From Populus alba (lineage: Eukaryota; Streptophyta; Magnoliopsida; Malpighiales; Salicaceae): a DNA stretch of 64,000 nt. The stretch is from the NCBI RefSeq assembly GCF_005239225.2, contig NC_133294.1:682001-746000 (forward strand). Reading direction: 5' to 3'. The position numbers and the translations under genes were made by a program. The notes beneath the pieces are model-generated. The model saw only the letters and a list, made by a program, of their open reading frames with translations, was not told where the DNA came from and did no database searches. Shown here piece after piece: positions 1 to 11,880 of this stretch (the first letter of the stretch is position 1; each line of letters opens with the position of its first letter).

Positions 1-112
1 TCCAGAAATGAGACGTAAAGACGGAATTGCATTATTGTAAATACCAAGACAGGAAGAAATGAAGCAACGGAAAGGAGTAATGTTGTTAACTTTGTCCCTG
101 ATTCAACGAGTA
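1..112 (-). pseudogene. PGG-domain exon remnant (fifth paralogue)
   Basis: This stretch aligns on the minus strand with the membrane-helix part of exon 5 of gene A (about 786-898). Both encode the segment around the last two helices of the PGG domain, but this copy is more diverged and has indels. Similarity stops near 112, where unrelated AT-rich DNA begins, and the left side is cut by the window edge. It is a leftover of another member of the cluster, either lying outside the window or already broken. Confidence 0.75.
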
Positions 113-697
113 TTTGTTACTACCTAATTTTTTATTCATGTTTTTGATAAATTTTTAGAAAGAATTCAAAAATAGCAAAAAACATTGAAAATCCAAAAAA
201 ATACGATTTTTAATATATTTCGCATCATTTTTAAAATTTTCAGCGTCGTCTAAAAAGAATTTAAATTTTCAAGGTTTTTTAAACGCGTTCAACTTTTCAC
301 GTGTTATTTTTAAAAATTAATGATTTTTTTCATTGAATCGACATTGATATTTTTTATTATTAAAAAATTAAAAAAAATCAAATTTATAAAAAAAAAAAAG
401 AAGTGAAAGAACCAAGTTTGAAAATTTAGCAATATTTTTACCTATAAATACTGTTCCCTCACACACTAAAAGGGGAGGGCAATTTTGAATATTTAGAGGG
501 AGGCAACGCAAAAAGAGAAAACCCTAAACAACCTAAACCTACCAGCCCCCACAGAAGAGCAGCCGCCAGCCCTCCCCTTGGGATTGATTTTTCTCTTCTC
601 CCTCAACCAGCCACAGCCGCCGGCCCCCCCTCTCTGATTTATTCTTTCCTTCTTTCCCCCCGATCTGTCCTTCGTTCTTACCCAAACCAGCCGATCG
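113..697 (+). mobile_element. LTR-like fragment with TATA box
   Basis: AT-rich DNA lies between two non-contiguous pieces of PGG exon. It has a TATA box (TATAAATA, 443-450) followed by a transcript-like segment starting near 470 with CCCTAAACA and GC-rich proline/alanine-type codons, which resembles the R/U5 part of a plant LTR. No matching second LTR or target duplication is visible. The right boundary, near 698, is where gene A loses its normal 3' end. The LTR origin is inferred from structure only. Confidence 0.4.
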
Positions 698-1980
698 ACA
701 GAGCTTTTTCTCCCGTGGTAGGCAAGGGACAAGAGACGATGGCAGAGCTTTCCCGGTTATCTTGAGAATGTTGTATGTAGAGCCCATAAATGAGACGTAC
801 AGACTGAATTGCATTATTGCAAATACCAAGACTGGAAGGAATGCAGCCATGGAAAGGAGTAATGTTGTCAATTTTTTCTCTGACTGAATGAGTATCAAGA
901 TTGTGGCCCCAAAAGATAGCATGGTCGTTATCACAGCAAAGAAGAGGAAGGTGAAGCCAACAAGAAGTTTCCGAGGAAGAGAGATGTGAAATTCTTGTTG
1001 CTGAAATGGAGAGGTCAACAAAGACAGAAATACCACAAGCGAAGTCAAGGAGCTTGCTAAGGAAAGAACATCCGAGACAGTGAAAAGCAGAAAATAGGGA
1101 GAGTTGATGAAGTTGGGCTTGCCATTCTTATCAGAACCTCCGGGCACAGTATAGGCAGCAGCAAAGACAACAGTAGCAACAAGTGCAGCTACTGTGGAAC
1201 AAGACTGAGTCGTTTCCTTGATCCATTTTTGTGCATTTGTCAGTTGGTCCTTGTGATTCTCTTTGAAGAGCTCCTCTGCAGTCTTGCGTTCTTTGTTCCG
1301 AAGCGTGACATAATGAGAAGGAATTACCTTTTGCACTTGCTGGAGTCATCGGGAGATAAATATGATTGTTATATATATAAATGGAGTTTGTAAATAAAAC
1401 AACGTATTATTTAATTGCGTATAATTTTTAATAATATTTAAGTTGTTGGCTCGGGTGACAAGGAGAACTAGATCAGCCTGATGTCTTAATTAGGTGACAT
1501 GTCTACGTTTCATTAGCATTAAAATCGATTTTTTTTCAGTTTAACGGTTTTTCTATGACCTTAACTGGATTGGGTAATTTGATTGAAACAAATGTTTTTA
1601 TAGGTTTGGTACTCTAATACACTATACCAAGTCCATGAATAAATTTTATCCGGAGGTAAAGACAAAGGGATAAAAAGGGCTCACCTCAAACCATCGCAAC
1701 TCCTCCTGAAGTTTAAGTGCAGGCCCAGGCTTAGTTCCTCCTCTGTAATGCTCCATATCTGCAACATGGTGCAACAATGTGTTCTTCTTCTTATCAATAA
1801 CTCGATGCAGTCTAGCCAATGGTACTTTCAGTTGTTTCACAAGATTGAAGATCTTTTTCTGGCGATGCATGACGGCCACATCCAAAATGCTCTGACCCTT
1901 CTCATTGAGCTGCTCAACAGCGTGGGGATATTGATTTATTATCTCCCACACATTCTCTTCTATTCCATTTATGTTGCAAT

Positions 1981-3146
1981 CATAGTTATTAAACCCGGCC
2001 CGGGGGTTGACCCGGTCAAGGAGCCGGGTCTCGGATTTCATGGGTCAACCCGGATTAACCCGGGAAAATTAAAAAAAAATTAAAGTTTTAATATTTCATA
2101 TGAAAAAATCCATGTAAATATAGATTATACATATTATAAATAATGAAGTTTAAAATAATATTTTAAAAAGTTTTTTATCCCACATTAAAAAGATATTATG
2201 TTAAGCTTTTAAGTTGAAGTATTTAAACTAAAAAAGTTTTTTATCACACATTGAAAAAACATAACTTTTTTCTTTAGGAACATAGAGTATATATACTAAT
2301 GGGTTTCAAATCCCACATTGAAAAAAAAAAAACTTTTTTTCATGGGAACATAGAGTATATATATGAAAGGGCTTCAAATCCCACATTGAAAAGATACTAT
2401 GTAATCCTTTTAAGTTTAAGTATTTAAACCAAAAGGTTTTTTTATCCCACATTGAAAAAACATGATTTTTTCCTTGGAAACATAGAGTATATATACTAAT
2501 GGGTTTCAAATCCCACATTGAAAAAAAATAACTTTTTTCATGGGAACATAGAGTATATATATGAAAGGGCTTCAAATCCCACATTGAAAAGATACTATGT
2601 AATCCTTTTAAGTTTAAGTATTTAAACCAAAAGGTTTTTTTATCCCACATTGAAAAAACATGATTTTTTCCTTGGAAACATAGAGTATATATACTAATGA
2701 GTTTCAAATCCCACATTGAAAAAACATAACTTTTTTCATGGAAACATAGAGTATATATATGAAAGGGCTTCAAATCCCACATTGAAAAGATATTATGTTA
2801 TCTCTTTAAGTTGAAGTATTTAAACCAAAAGGTTTTTTATCCCACATTGAAAAAATATTTTTTTTTTCATGTGAACATAGAATATATATATGAAAGGGTT
2901 TCAAACCCCACATTGAAAAGATACTATGTTATCATTTTAAGTTGAAATATTTAAACAAAAAATTTTTTTATCCTACATTTAAAAAAAAAAAAAAAAAAGG
3001 GTCTCGTCCGGGTTTGCCTGGGTCACCCGGGTCCCGGGTCGCCCGGGTTTGGCCGGGCTGTTGTCACAGCCGGTCTTTTATTAAAACCGAACCGGTCCAG
3101 CCACCGGGTCCCGGGTCGACCCGCCGGGCCGGGTTTAATAACACTG
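1981..3146. mobile_element. Non-autonomous hAT-type element in exon 4 of gene A
   Basis: Terminal inverted repeats of about 23 bp (left begins CATAGTTATTAAACCCGGCC; the right complement begins CAGTGTTATTAAACCCGGCC, two mismatches in 23) flank 1,166 bp. Eight-base target duplications GTTGCAAT (1973-1980) and GTTGCAAC (3147-3154) match except for the last base. Gene D exon 4 is the empty site. The 8-bp duplication and CA..TG ends fit the hAT superfamily. There is no transposase; the interior is a tandem array (see the next entry) between GC-rich subterminal ends. A second element with the same ends is at 49926-51215. Confidence 0.85.
2177..2955 (+). promoter_or_regulatory. Array of 12 USE-like/TATA-like modules
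   Basis: The motif ATCCCACATTG or a one- or two-base variant occurs at 2177, 2243, 2310, 2378, 2444, 2510, 2576, 2642, 2708, 2774, 2839 and 2905. Each is followed after 32-35 bp by a TATA-like box, alternating TATATATA and TATTTAAA. The basic step is about 66 bp, with a higher-order unit of about 199 bp (2301, 2501, 2699). The motif differs by one base (C to T in the CpG) from the plant snRNA upstream sequence element RTCCCACATCG. In RNA polymerase II snRNA genes that element sits about 33-34 bp before the TATA box. Function is inference; no snRNA body follows. Confidence 0.6.
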
Positions 3147-5266
3147 GTTGCAACAAACAATGAGATCTGCTTATTGCTAGTTAATGATGAGCTCGTTACA
3201 GGAGGTTCTATTTCTATTTCTCTTTCTATTTCTATTTCTCCCTTTTCATCTTTTTCCCCACCCATTCCCTGCTCTTTTTCTTCCTCTTCATTTTGGTCTA
3301 TTTTGACTATATTCCATGACACATCTTTCTCTATTAGTTTTTCGGCGAGTCTCAAAGCAAATACATGCTTTCTTTTGTGGTTCCAGAATACTTGTAGCCT
3401 TGCTGGCCAACATCGTACTTCATGTTCATGCGAAAGCGAATGAAATTAAACATGGATGAGAGCTAGCCATTTTTATGAAATAGAAAGAAACATTAACAAT
3501 GATAGTAGAAGGATGAATTAAAGTAAAATAGTAATAATAACAATAATAACAATAATAATAAAGAACTGGATCAAAGTCATTCCAGTATATATATATATCA
3601 AATCATCAAATTCACGGAAAGTTTTTGTAGGAAAAGGCTCAACCTCTCTGTGTCTTAAAGTTAAGTATACTCATTGTTAAGTTTATGAGCATGTAACATT
3701 GAATCCCATTTGTTTCAAGCATAAGAATTATGCATGTAAATAAATCATTTCATCAATCCATATTCTTTATAAATGACAATGATATATAGAACCACCAATC
3801 CCACGTGGAATAAATAAATAGTATGAGTAATATATAAAAATAAATATCAAATTCAATGACCAGAATCACAAATCTCATATAATAAGAGTCAATTATCCCA
3901 TTCAATAAATGGCATCAAATTCAATGATCAGTTATAACAGAAAGTCACTAGAAACATAAACATTAAAAAAGAGAGGGTGTTTCATTGTATAACAGAAAGT
4001 CAAATTCAATGATCAGTTATAACAGAAATTCAATAAATGGCACCAAATTCAATAATCAGTTATGATTCCTTAATTTGGACATGAATGAATTGTACCCTCC
4101 AGAAATATATCTAATCTCGTTATAGAAAGGTTGCTCAATAATACCACCTAGCTAGCCTTGAAACCAAAAGAACAGGTCTCGATTGTGTGTCCAATATATA
4201 CCTTTAGGGACCTTAAAATAGTTGAGTAGGCCGCTTGGTTTCCTCTCCAAGCTGCTACCCCAACCGCTCTCAATATCTCCCACACCCTCCCGTGCCTGGC
4301 CACTAGTTTTTACTTGGAATTCTACCTTGCGGCGAACAGGAAGACCTGCAACATAATTTAGAGTTCAAATCATAGACATATAGATGTCTAAACACACACA
4401 CACACACACACATGCATGTATATATATATGTAGGCACTATTGTAAGGTCTAATAGTGTGTTTGGAGTAGGCATACAACAGTATACGAGTCTTTCAAATAT
4501 GCCCATGGGAAATCCACTCTCAAAAGCAGATGGCATGTGGGCTAGAAGTTGAAGAGCAGTTATGCCATTTTTGTCCTTCAAGCTGTGGAGCGATTCATCC
4601 AGTTCTAGCAAAAGTAAAGCTGTTTCTGCATTCATGAAATTAGACATTAAAAAATTATACAATATATATGATACACACACACACTTTTTAAATTTGAGAA
4701 TTCTATAAAGAGAGAAATTGTTACCAAAGTGTTGCCCTATGATAGCAGCGCCAAGGATGGACAGGTCATCTTCCGATCGCTTGATGTGAATTGATATCAG
4801 GTGGCCATTATCATCCACGCATTGTTCTGGTTTGAAACGGATTAAAAACTCCACTATTTTTGCCTCACCATATCCAGCAGCTGTAAACAGTGGGGTTTCA
4901 CCGTACACATTCGGAATGGAAATTAGGTCTGGAGAACGTTCTACCAAGAGTCTTACAGCCTCATAATTCCCATAGATGGTTGCCTCGTGAAGAACCGTAT
5001 TTCCAAATCTGTTTTTTGTCTTGAGAAAACCTTCCTCAGTTGCAGAAAATGCTCTTTCCTTCACTATTTCAAGTAAATCCTTAAGTGGTTGCTCTTCGTT
5101 GCTGTGCACAGCTAGATGAAGTACAGTATCCAAAGAGTGCGTAACTGGAGAGAAAAAAATATTCGTAATGCTCCTGATAGTACTCAATCATGCTTTTCCA
5201 ATCTCCACTCATGGCTGCTCCATAAGGTGTCTCCTGTATCGTCTCATCAGAATCCATATTTGCTCT

Positions 5267-5640
5267 CTACATAAAATGCAAGTAACTATTGTTAATTAAC
5301 AATCTCAACTCAAAGCTAATTAAATTGTTACTGCTCTGTTTTGTAAATTACATGATACTTTCTTTGTTGTTTTCTTTCTCTCTTTGTATAGTCACTATTT
5401 TACTGGCTACAAGAGATATTAATGAAATTATCGACTTCATCAAAAAAATAAAATAAAATTGTTAGGTAAAATCCTAAAAATAAATTTATATTAACTCATA
5501 ATACCGATCATTAATTAATATAATGGAAAACAAAATTAGGAAGTAAGCACTCAAATAGAATTGTTTGTATATCATACCTTTTAGTGATGGAAATGATCGA
5601 AATGCTCCTCTACCTAGCTTGTAGCTTGGGAACCCTTATA
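5267..5640 (-). promoter_or_regulatory. Leader exon and 5'-UTR intron of gene A
   Basis: Aligned to genes B and C, a non-coding leader ends at 5578 (AAAAG|GTATGA) and an intron 5577-5267 ends at GTAG|AGAGCA just before the ATG at 5257. A TATA-like AATATAAGG lies just upstream, near 5635. The same arrangement exists in C (25543-25857) and B (18814-19077), which supports it as a real leader. Confidence 0.6.
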
Positions 5641-6993
5641 TTACAGAAAAAGGTAAATGAGGATCTGCGTGTTGCTTGTTTAGTTTATAAAGTGAAACTA
5701 TTATGAGAATATAAATTAATGAAGCTAAAGTTCTATTTACTTCCTTTATAAAAATATAACAATGATGGAATCTAATATATTAATTTCTAATGCATCCCTC
5801 TTTACTTTATTTGCTTACTCATTAAAAAACTTAAGCCTTGTAAAGTTTTATATTAAATTAAATAGCTGAAAAACTCAAGTCTTGTAATGTGTGGTCCATT
5901 CAATATTTCTTTATATTTTTATATTTATTCAATATGGATATGTTTGCTAACATATGAGACCCTAAAAATTATATGATTTTATATCAACTTCCTAAAAACC
6001 ATATATGATTTTATATGATTCACATTCTTGCTTCTAAAATAGGCAAGCAAAAAGGGAGAAAGTAAATTATTACTGGTTTCCCCTTTTTCCTTTTGGAATA
6101 ATCCTACTTTAATTGTTCTCAACTGCAGCAACAAAAAAGGTTACATTGGAGGATAAGACAGAAACAGAAAAAGATGTTGGCTTATTATGGAAGTAAAGCA
6201 GCTGAGAATTAGGCTATTTAATGTATCCAATATGCTACACACTCTCCATTTGTTAATAGATCCATGCAAGTAAGTATAAAACTAGGTTTAAAGAATTGAA
6301 TCCAAGATGCGGCCTTTTGAAATAAACAACAAAAAATCAGGGATGATTGCTTCATCTTCATATAAGAATTAGCTTTAGTATGCCAAATTATAATCCTTGC
6401 CATACCTTTCGTTTGAACTTTCCTTTGATCAATCCTTTCCACTAATGAAACAAATCATCCAATAAATGAGTTATGAACCATGAAAGTCCCCACCAATAAA
6501 CTATTTGTTTCAGATTTTTCAAGACATTTAATTATAATGAAAACGGATGTGATCTGTAGTTTCTGACCTGGAAATACAAAATGAATATAAATATTCCTGC
6601 ATTATGATAAAATATTTTTAATTAAAAAAGGTTGGGTGCAAAACTTATTTTCTATAGTTAATCATTATCTTAACTAAAAAACTTAAGTTTTTTATATATA
6701 TAATTTTATATCAACTTTTAAAAAAACTATCAGCACACATCTTACTTTTCTATTTCTTTTTAAATAATTAAATAATACTTTGTATTGATCTCTTAAAAAT
6801 GCACCTTTTCTTTTCGGTGACTTCATGCTCGGATGAGCTCCTCCTTTATAGGGATATTTTCTTAAATAGTAATTTAAAAATTACTCTGCGTTTTGTAGCT
6901 TAAGAACTTGTTTGATCGATCACTATAAAAATAAATATATTAAGATTAGACTTATGTCGGAATTCTTTTTCTTAGTTCAGTAAGTTAGTAAAT

Positions 6994-7028
<35 letters not shown>

Positions 7029-8508
7029 AGCAATGTATCTTTAGATACTATGTACATTGAAAAGAACAAAAATGAAGCTCCATCCATGTGACTTCTTTTA
7101 CACTGGAGTGCAGGGCAAAGCAAAGGCATGTGGTCCAGCATAAACCTGTTTTCGGAGAGGTACAAAGAAACAATCTAGCTTCTACTTTCTCTTAATTAAA
7201 CCGTCTGAGATCCCTATATATACAATCATTCAAAGAAAAAAAACAAAAAGTAAATTAGTATCTGTGTTTTTGCTTGTTCAGTTTATAAAGTGAAACTATT
7301 ACGAGAATATAATAAAGCTAAAGTTTTATTTATTTCTTTTATAAGAATATAATAAAAACAAGGCATGTGGTCCAGCATAAATGGGTATCTTTGTCTCCCC
7401 CACGGCCTCTCTCCTTCCTTTCCTCCACCTATTTTGTGGCGCCATGGGTGCTAGAATCCACCTTTCATTTTGCCCTACCATAAACATAATTACTTGTCTT
7501 TGACTCCTGTTTTTATGCTGGGTTTTCCATCTTTCCTTCCTTTCTCTTTTTGCTAACATGTTTAGGATGGAGAGGATGTCCTCCGTTAAACGCTCCGGCG
7601 AGAAAATCAAACCCATGCATAAATAAAAATGGAAGCACTAAATCGACAGTGTTGTCTCGTCCGAAATAGATCCCACAGTCCAAGCAGCAAGAGGATAAAA
7701 ATGATTCTCAGGCAGTCCTTGCTAGTCCAATCTTCCCCTTTTCCGTTTAGAGTGGTAAAGTATGTTTCGCAACAAAATGGAAGTATTCTTTTCTCCACTT
7801 TTGCCATCTTCGGTTATTCTCTTAATAGTGTCGAAAAATATTTTAATCTCGTGAAAAAAATATATTTTCACAATACTAAACTATAGCATTCAATAATATT
7901 ATTATAATTATTGCCATCATCACACCACCATACCATAACTACCACTCTAAACATCATCTTATTATTAATATAATTACTATTTTAGCAACATCCCGTAATA
8001 ACTACATTCTTGAACAAGGCAGGCCGGGAATAATATTGCAGTTCTCTTCTATATTTCTGATTGACCAGAATACTATAGATTCTTTGTTATCTTATGTTCT
8101 TAAAACTATTTCTTAGACCCTATTAAGAGTTTAATTTTTGGAGTTGAGATTATTTTTTTATAGTATATTTAATTTTAATAGCAAAGAAATTAATATGTCA
8201 TGGGTTCTAATCTCATTATCTTCATTGGTTTTTATTAAATTGATAAAATCAATTATAATATAGCATAAATTTTTAAATTCAAATAGGTTTCAAGTATTAA
8301 GAGTTATTTTAAAATTATTAAATGAATCTCATTTAAAAATTAAAGATTTCAAGTTGAAATAATTGATGTGCAAATGATAAAGGGGTAAATTGTGAATATA
8401 ATAAACAAATGATTGGTTTAAAATGGAAAGAGTGACTTTTCTATCAGCTTGTCCGAAAATTGCTACACTATTTTGGTCTATATTTAATAGAATGAGGATC
8501 CATGTTAT
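5641..8508. other. Upstream block of gene A, duplicated at gene C
   Basis: This AT-rich non-coding DNA is collinear and nearly identical with the upstream region of gene C (25920-26624, 28592-28631 and 40913-42800). It includes a TA microsatellite at 6996-7025, which is 44 bp at 41529-41572 in the other copy. It serves as the empty-site reference for the solo LTR (gggat at about 6340) and the Gypsy element (atgcc near 6380). A minus-strand frame of about 92-96 codons (7326-7616; 41645-41923) is shared, but the similarity is at DNA level throughout, so no gene is claimed. Confidence 0.75.
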
Positions 8509-8965
8509 TATTGAGAATTCCGACCGATAATGTACTGATAATTGTTCATAGGAGGGTAAGCACACTGACACCATATTTTACGTGGTTCGGCAAATTGACT
8601 ACATCCACGAGAGAGGTCCATTTTATTTAGAGATAGAGAAATGATACAATAAATACATGGAGGAGGAGGATCACTTCACTCTACTCTACTCCCAGCTCAA
8701 ACACACTGCTGCATATGACAACAGGGCTGCTGCCCATGGTAGCAGCTCCTCTTTCTCTCTTTTTCTCTTCACAATCTCTCTACACTCTCTCACTTTGCTC
8801 TCTGCTCTTGGTGCCTATTTATAGGCTTCAATGACAGCTCTTCTTCTTCATCAACAGTGGCTGCACATGGGTTGCACCATTTGTCAATGGTTGGTGCAAC
8901 TACCATGTTCAGCTGCTGCAATTGTCAATGGTTGTTGCTACACATTAATGGCAACAAACCTAACA
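8509..8965 (-). repeat. 3' LTR of the 8.5-12.3 kb element
   Basis: Left LTR, near-identical over its length to 11881-12338. It begins with a mutated terminus (tattgagaattccgacc against tgttggggaaatctgacc) and ends in ..acctaaca. A TATA-like box (tatttata) is near 8815-8822. Confidence 0.85.
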
Positions 8966-10780
8966 ATCACCCCCTTTGCCATTCATGTGGGGCAACTGTC
9001 CGCTTGCTTCTTCAGTACAAGCTTGCATCTTGCAGCTCTTCCAAGCTTACTATTATGAGAGCATCTCCGGCCAAGTTTACAGGTACTTGCTACACCTTTC
9101 AATCACAAGAGTCACCAAAGCACACCTTTTCTCATACAAAAGGATCACTACAACCAGATGGTCTGCTACTTCACATCTGAAGAGTGTTCACGCTTGTCTC
9201 TAGGACACAACATTCCCCTTCGAGCATATCAACCATGCTCGATCCGGAATGATTTACCAAGCCTCACACCAAGGCTTACAACACCCCCTCAAACTGATAT
9301 TTCCAAGTGCGACAGTCATTGAGTATTTTAATGTGATCACGAGCTCACTACTCTTCCAAGAGTCTACTCATCCAGGAGTTGCGCCTGCCCTCTATTCCAC
9401 CTTAGGAACCACGCCTTACTTCTCCGTGAGTCTCCCGCTCTTAGTCTCAAGAGTTCAGGTAGCTCTCCACCTTTAACTATGGGGACAGCCCATTAAAGGT
9501 TGCTCCATATATGTCTTGATACTTTGAGTATAACAATGCCTTCACCGAGCTCATCACCTTGACAATAGTCGACTTGTTCTCAGAACCTGCGCATGCCCTC
9601 TGCTCCTTCATAGCAGTCGCGTCTTAATGCTCCACAAGTCACCCACTTATTGTCCAAGAAAAATGTCTTCTAGCTCATTGATCTTTAGCATGGGGGCAAT
9701 ATCCATGAAAGTCAATCCTGCATTTGTCTTCATACTCATCATAGCCACTTCATTGGCTATCCATACACCTGTCCACTCATATCCAGCCATCACATTGACT
9801 CTGGGGCGTTCTGAACTGGGGCTCCAATCCTAGCCTTCACACCTTCTTCTAAGGTGTCTCCGCTCGTTGTCATACGACGGTCTGAACTGGGGCTCCTATC
9901 ATGGCCCACACACCTTCTCCTGAGGTGTCTTTGCCTTTCATAGGCAGTCGCATCCTCCTTCAGCTGGGATGCTTCAGTGGCTCCAAGATTCTCTACCACC
10001 ATGTGGACTTGGGAGAGATTGCTGCCACTGATTACATAGAAAGAGAAAGTTGTGATATACTCCTCGCAATCCTCCACCTCGATTTCTATGTTTGGAGCTT
10101 CTACGCATTTCTGCTTGACAGCTCCACCTACACCACTCTCTTTGGTGTCTTCGCCTTTCATAGGCGGTCGCCTTTTATCACAGGCGTTCGCACCCCCTCA
10201 ATTAGGTGCTTCTGCAACAGCTTATCTTTCCATCCTTGCATGCATTGGAAAGGTCCTCGCCTGTTATCTTCATCAAGAGCACAAGAGACTTCCTGTTGTA
10301 CACAGTCTCTGCTCTAAGCTTCATCTGGGAACTCTTCTTCTCCTTGCACCTGTTGTCTCATTACAGTACCTCGTTGGATCCCTCAGGTACTCCTGCACAA
10401 TCTCTGTGTGCCTCGTGCAATTTCTGTTCACCAGATTTCTCCATATTCCTTGCTTATGTTTGACAGCAGCTCATCCTGTCACAACACCTATCCAAGTCAA
10501 AATAGGGTGCCAATCTTTATCACATTGTTGTATTTCTCTTCTATTATCAGTGTCTTCATCAATTCTCCCCTCGAGAAATTACAGTCACTGAATCTAACTT
10601 CTTTGGAGAAATCACCACTCCATCAGATCTTTGATCATACGGAACCCAATTGTTCCCCTTGTGTTGTTATCCTGCTAGTCTTCATCAGTTTCATTACAAA
10701 CTGCTATATATGTGAAAATAGTACCGTATGGATAATCCTTCCACTAAGCAAGTTCCTAGGAAAGATTGGATGGGTCACAC

Positions 10781-10852
10781 TGGTATACCAATTGTTGGGG
10801 AAATTCCGACCGGTGATGTACTGATATTTTCTCATAGGAGGGGGAAGCACAC
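10781..10852 (-). repeat. Extra primer-site/LTR-edge fragment inside the element
   Basis: The sequence tggtataccaat followed directly by tgttggggaaattccgac repeats the primer-site/LTR junction found at 11869-11900. Similarity to the LTR stops near 10852. It is a third, partial LTR edge in the same orientation, so the element is a recombined or nested composite rather than a simple two-LTR copy. Confidence 0.6.
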
Positions 10853-11499
10853 TAGTCCCGCTTTAAACTCAATCTCCTAGACAAAACTTCTTAGGCCATA
10901 TCTATCCATCGTACTGTCTTTCCGTATATACAACCATTTGCTAGCTTTGTTGCGGCTTTCCTTTACAGGTGATCTGGGTATCCTGGTTTCATACCTGATT
11001 TCTCAACATCTAGCGAGACTACCAGTGCTTAGATTCATCAAGATTGGTCTTCGTCAATTTTCACTCTCCACCTCAAATTGTCCACATGATCGGGTGTCCA
11101 GAGTGTCCTAATTTTGCCTTCCTTCAAGGCATTAAATTTCCCCATTTAATAATACAGCACATGTAATTGGGTAAACATGTGCATCTTCTTTTTCTTCATC
11201 TCCATCGACCTCAATCCAGACCTTCAGATGCCTCCTAATCGGGCAATCTCTCTTTAATAATTCACCACATCCATTTTCGGTGTCAAATCTCAATGATCAG
11301 ACCGTACCATTGCATCCGGAATGATCAAATTAGCTGGAAACATGTCTTGAATTTTCCAAATCCCACTTCAGATAGCTAAGATTTGATCAAAACAATTCTG
11401 GCCTAATCAACGGCTCAGATTCAATCTCAGATCCAGTTGCACGTAGAGTCTGCTGCACAGAATCCTGTCCCTCGGCTCAGCTTGTGGGCCCCACTGTGC

Positions 11500-11585
11500 T
11501 GACGTCACCATTATATCATGTTGATGTCATCATGGGCCATGCTTACTATGCATGCTGACGTCACAATTACGTCATGCTAACGTCA
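11500..11585. promoter_or_regulatory. Cluster of five TGACGTCA-like bZIP octamers
   Basis: Octamers start at 11500 (TGACGTCA), 11522 (TGATGTCA), 11556 (TGACGTCA), 11567 (TTACGTCA) and 11578 (TAACGTCA). Spacings of 22, 34, 11 and 11 bp place them close to the same helical face. TGACG(TCA) is the core bound by plant TGA and other bZIP factors. They lie in the untranslated leader of the element, a few hundred bases inside its 5' LTR (right-hand, minus strand). Binding is not shown. Confidence 0.5.
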
Positions 11586-11880
11586 TCCTTATCCGGGTCA
11601 GCCACGTGGGTCGGGTCGTCTGGTATTCGAGTCGGGTCGGCCCATCCGAACAGAGAAGACGCATGTGACGCATGGCGCGCGTTTGCGCGCGTGGGTAGCG
11701 ACCTCGCCAGCACGTGACGGAGCGTACGGCCATGTTCGACGTCTGATTTCGACGCAGTTTTCACCAGTGGCTTCGTCTCTTCCTCCTCTACACGGTGGTA
11801 TGGTCAAAACACAATTTTGAAAACTTTCATTTTTGAGCAAAGATCAAACACCACTTTAAACCAAATGCTTTGATACCAAT

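Larger units (their letters stand above)
539..5257 (-). pseudogene. Gene A: ankyrin-PGG (ACD6/ITN1-like) gene, disrupted
   Basis: Five exons are read from paralogy and GT-AG sites: 5257-4725, 4625-4476, 4345-4202, 3417-1685 and 1339 to the end. Exons 1-2 carry ankyrin repeats (for example GNTVLHEATIYGNYEAVRLL), exon 4 a second ankyrin block, exon 5 the PGG motif and four membrane helices. ACD6/ITN1-type proteins are plasma-membrane or endomembrane proteins in salicylate-linked defence and stress signalling. Breaks: (1) an A7 run at 5153-5159 where the frame needs A6, so residues after MDSDETIQETPYGAAM... shift frame; (2) a hAT element in exon 4 at 1981-3146; (3) one base missing at that insertion site; (4) the C-terminus is replaced from about 698 by foreign sequence and reads on to a stop at 539. 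A functional product is unlikely unless the first break is an assembly error and the insertion is spliced out. Confidence 0.85.

Noticed and set aside
1341..1352. TGA just upstream of gene A exon 5 suggesting a nonsense mutation
   Set aside because: With the acceptor CTCCAG|CAAGTG the TGA is intronic; exon phase 0 matches gene D.
2306..2782. 158-residue frame with repeated MWDLKPFHIYTL-type units
   Set aside because: It is simply the translation of the 199-bp tandem array inside the hAT element; no family resemblance or coding signal.
8831..10824. Chain of plus-strand frames between the LTRs (75-179 codons)
   Set aside because: No recognisable domain, and the element is oriented on the minus strand by primer site and polypurine tract.
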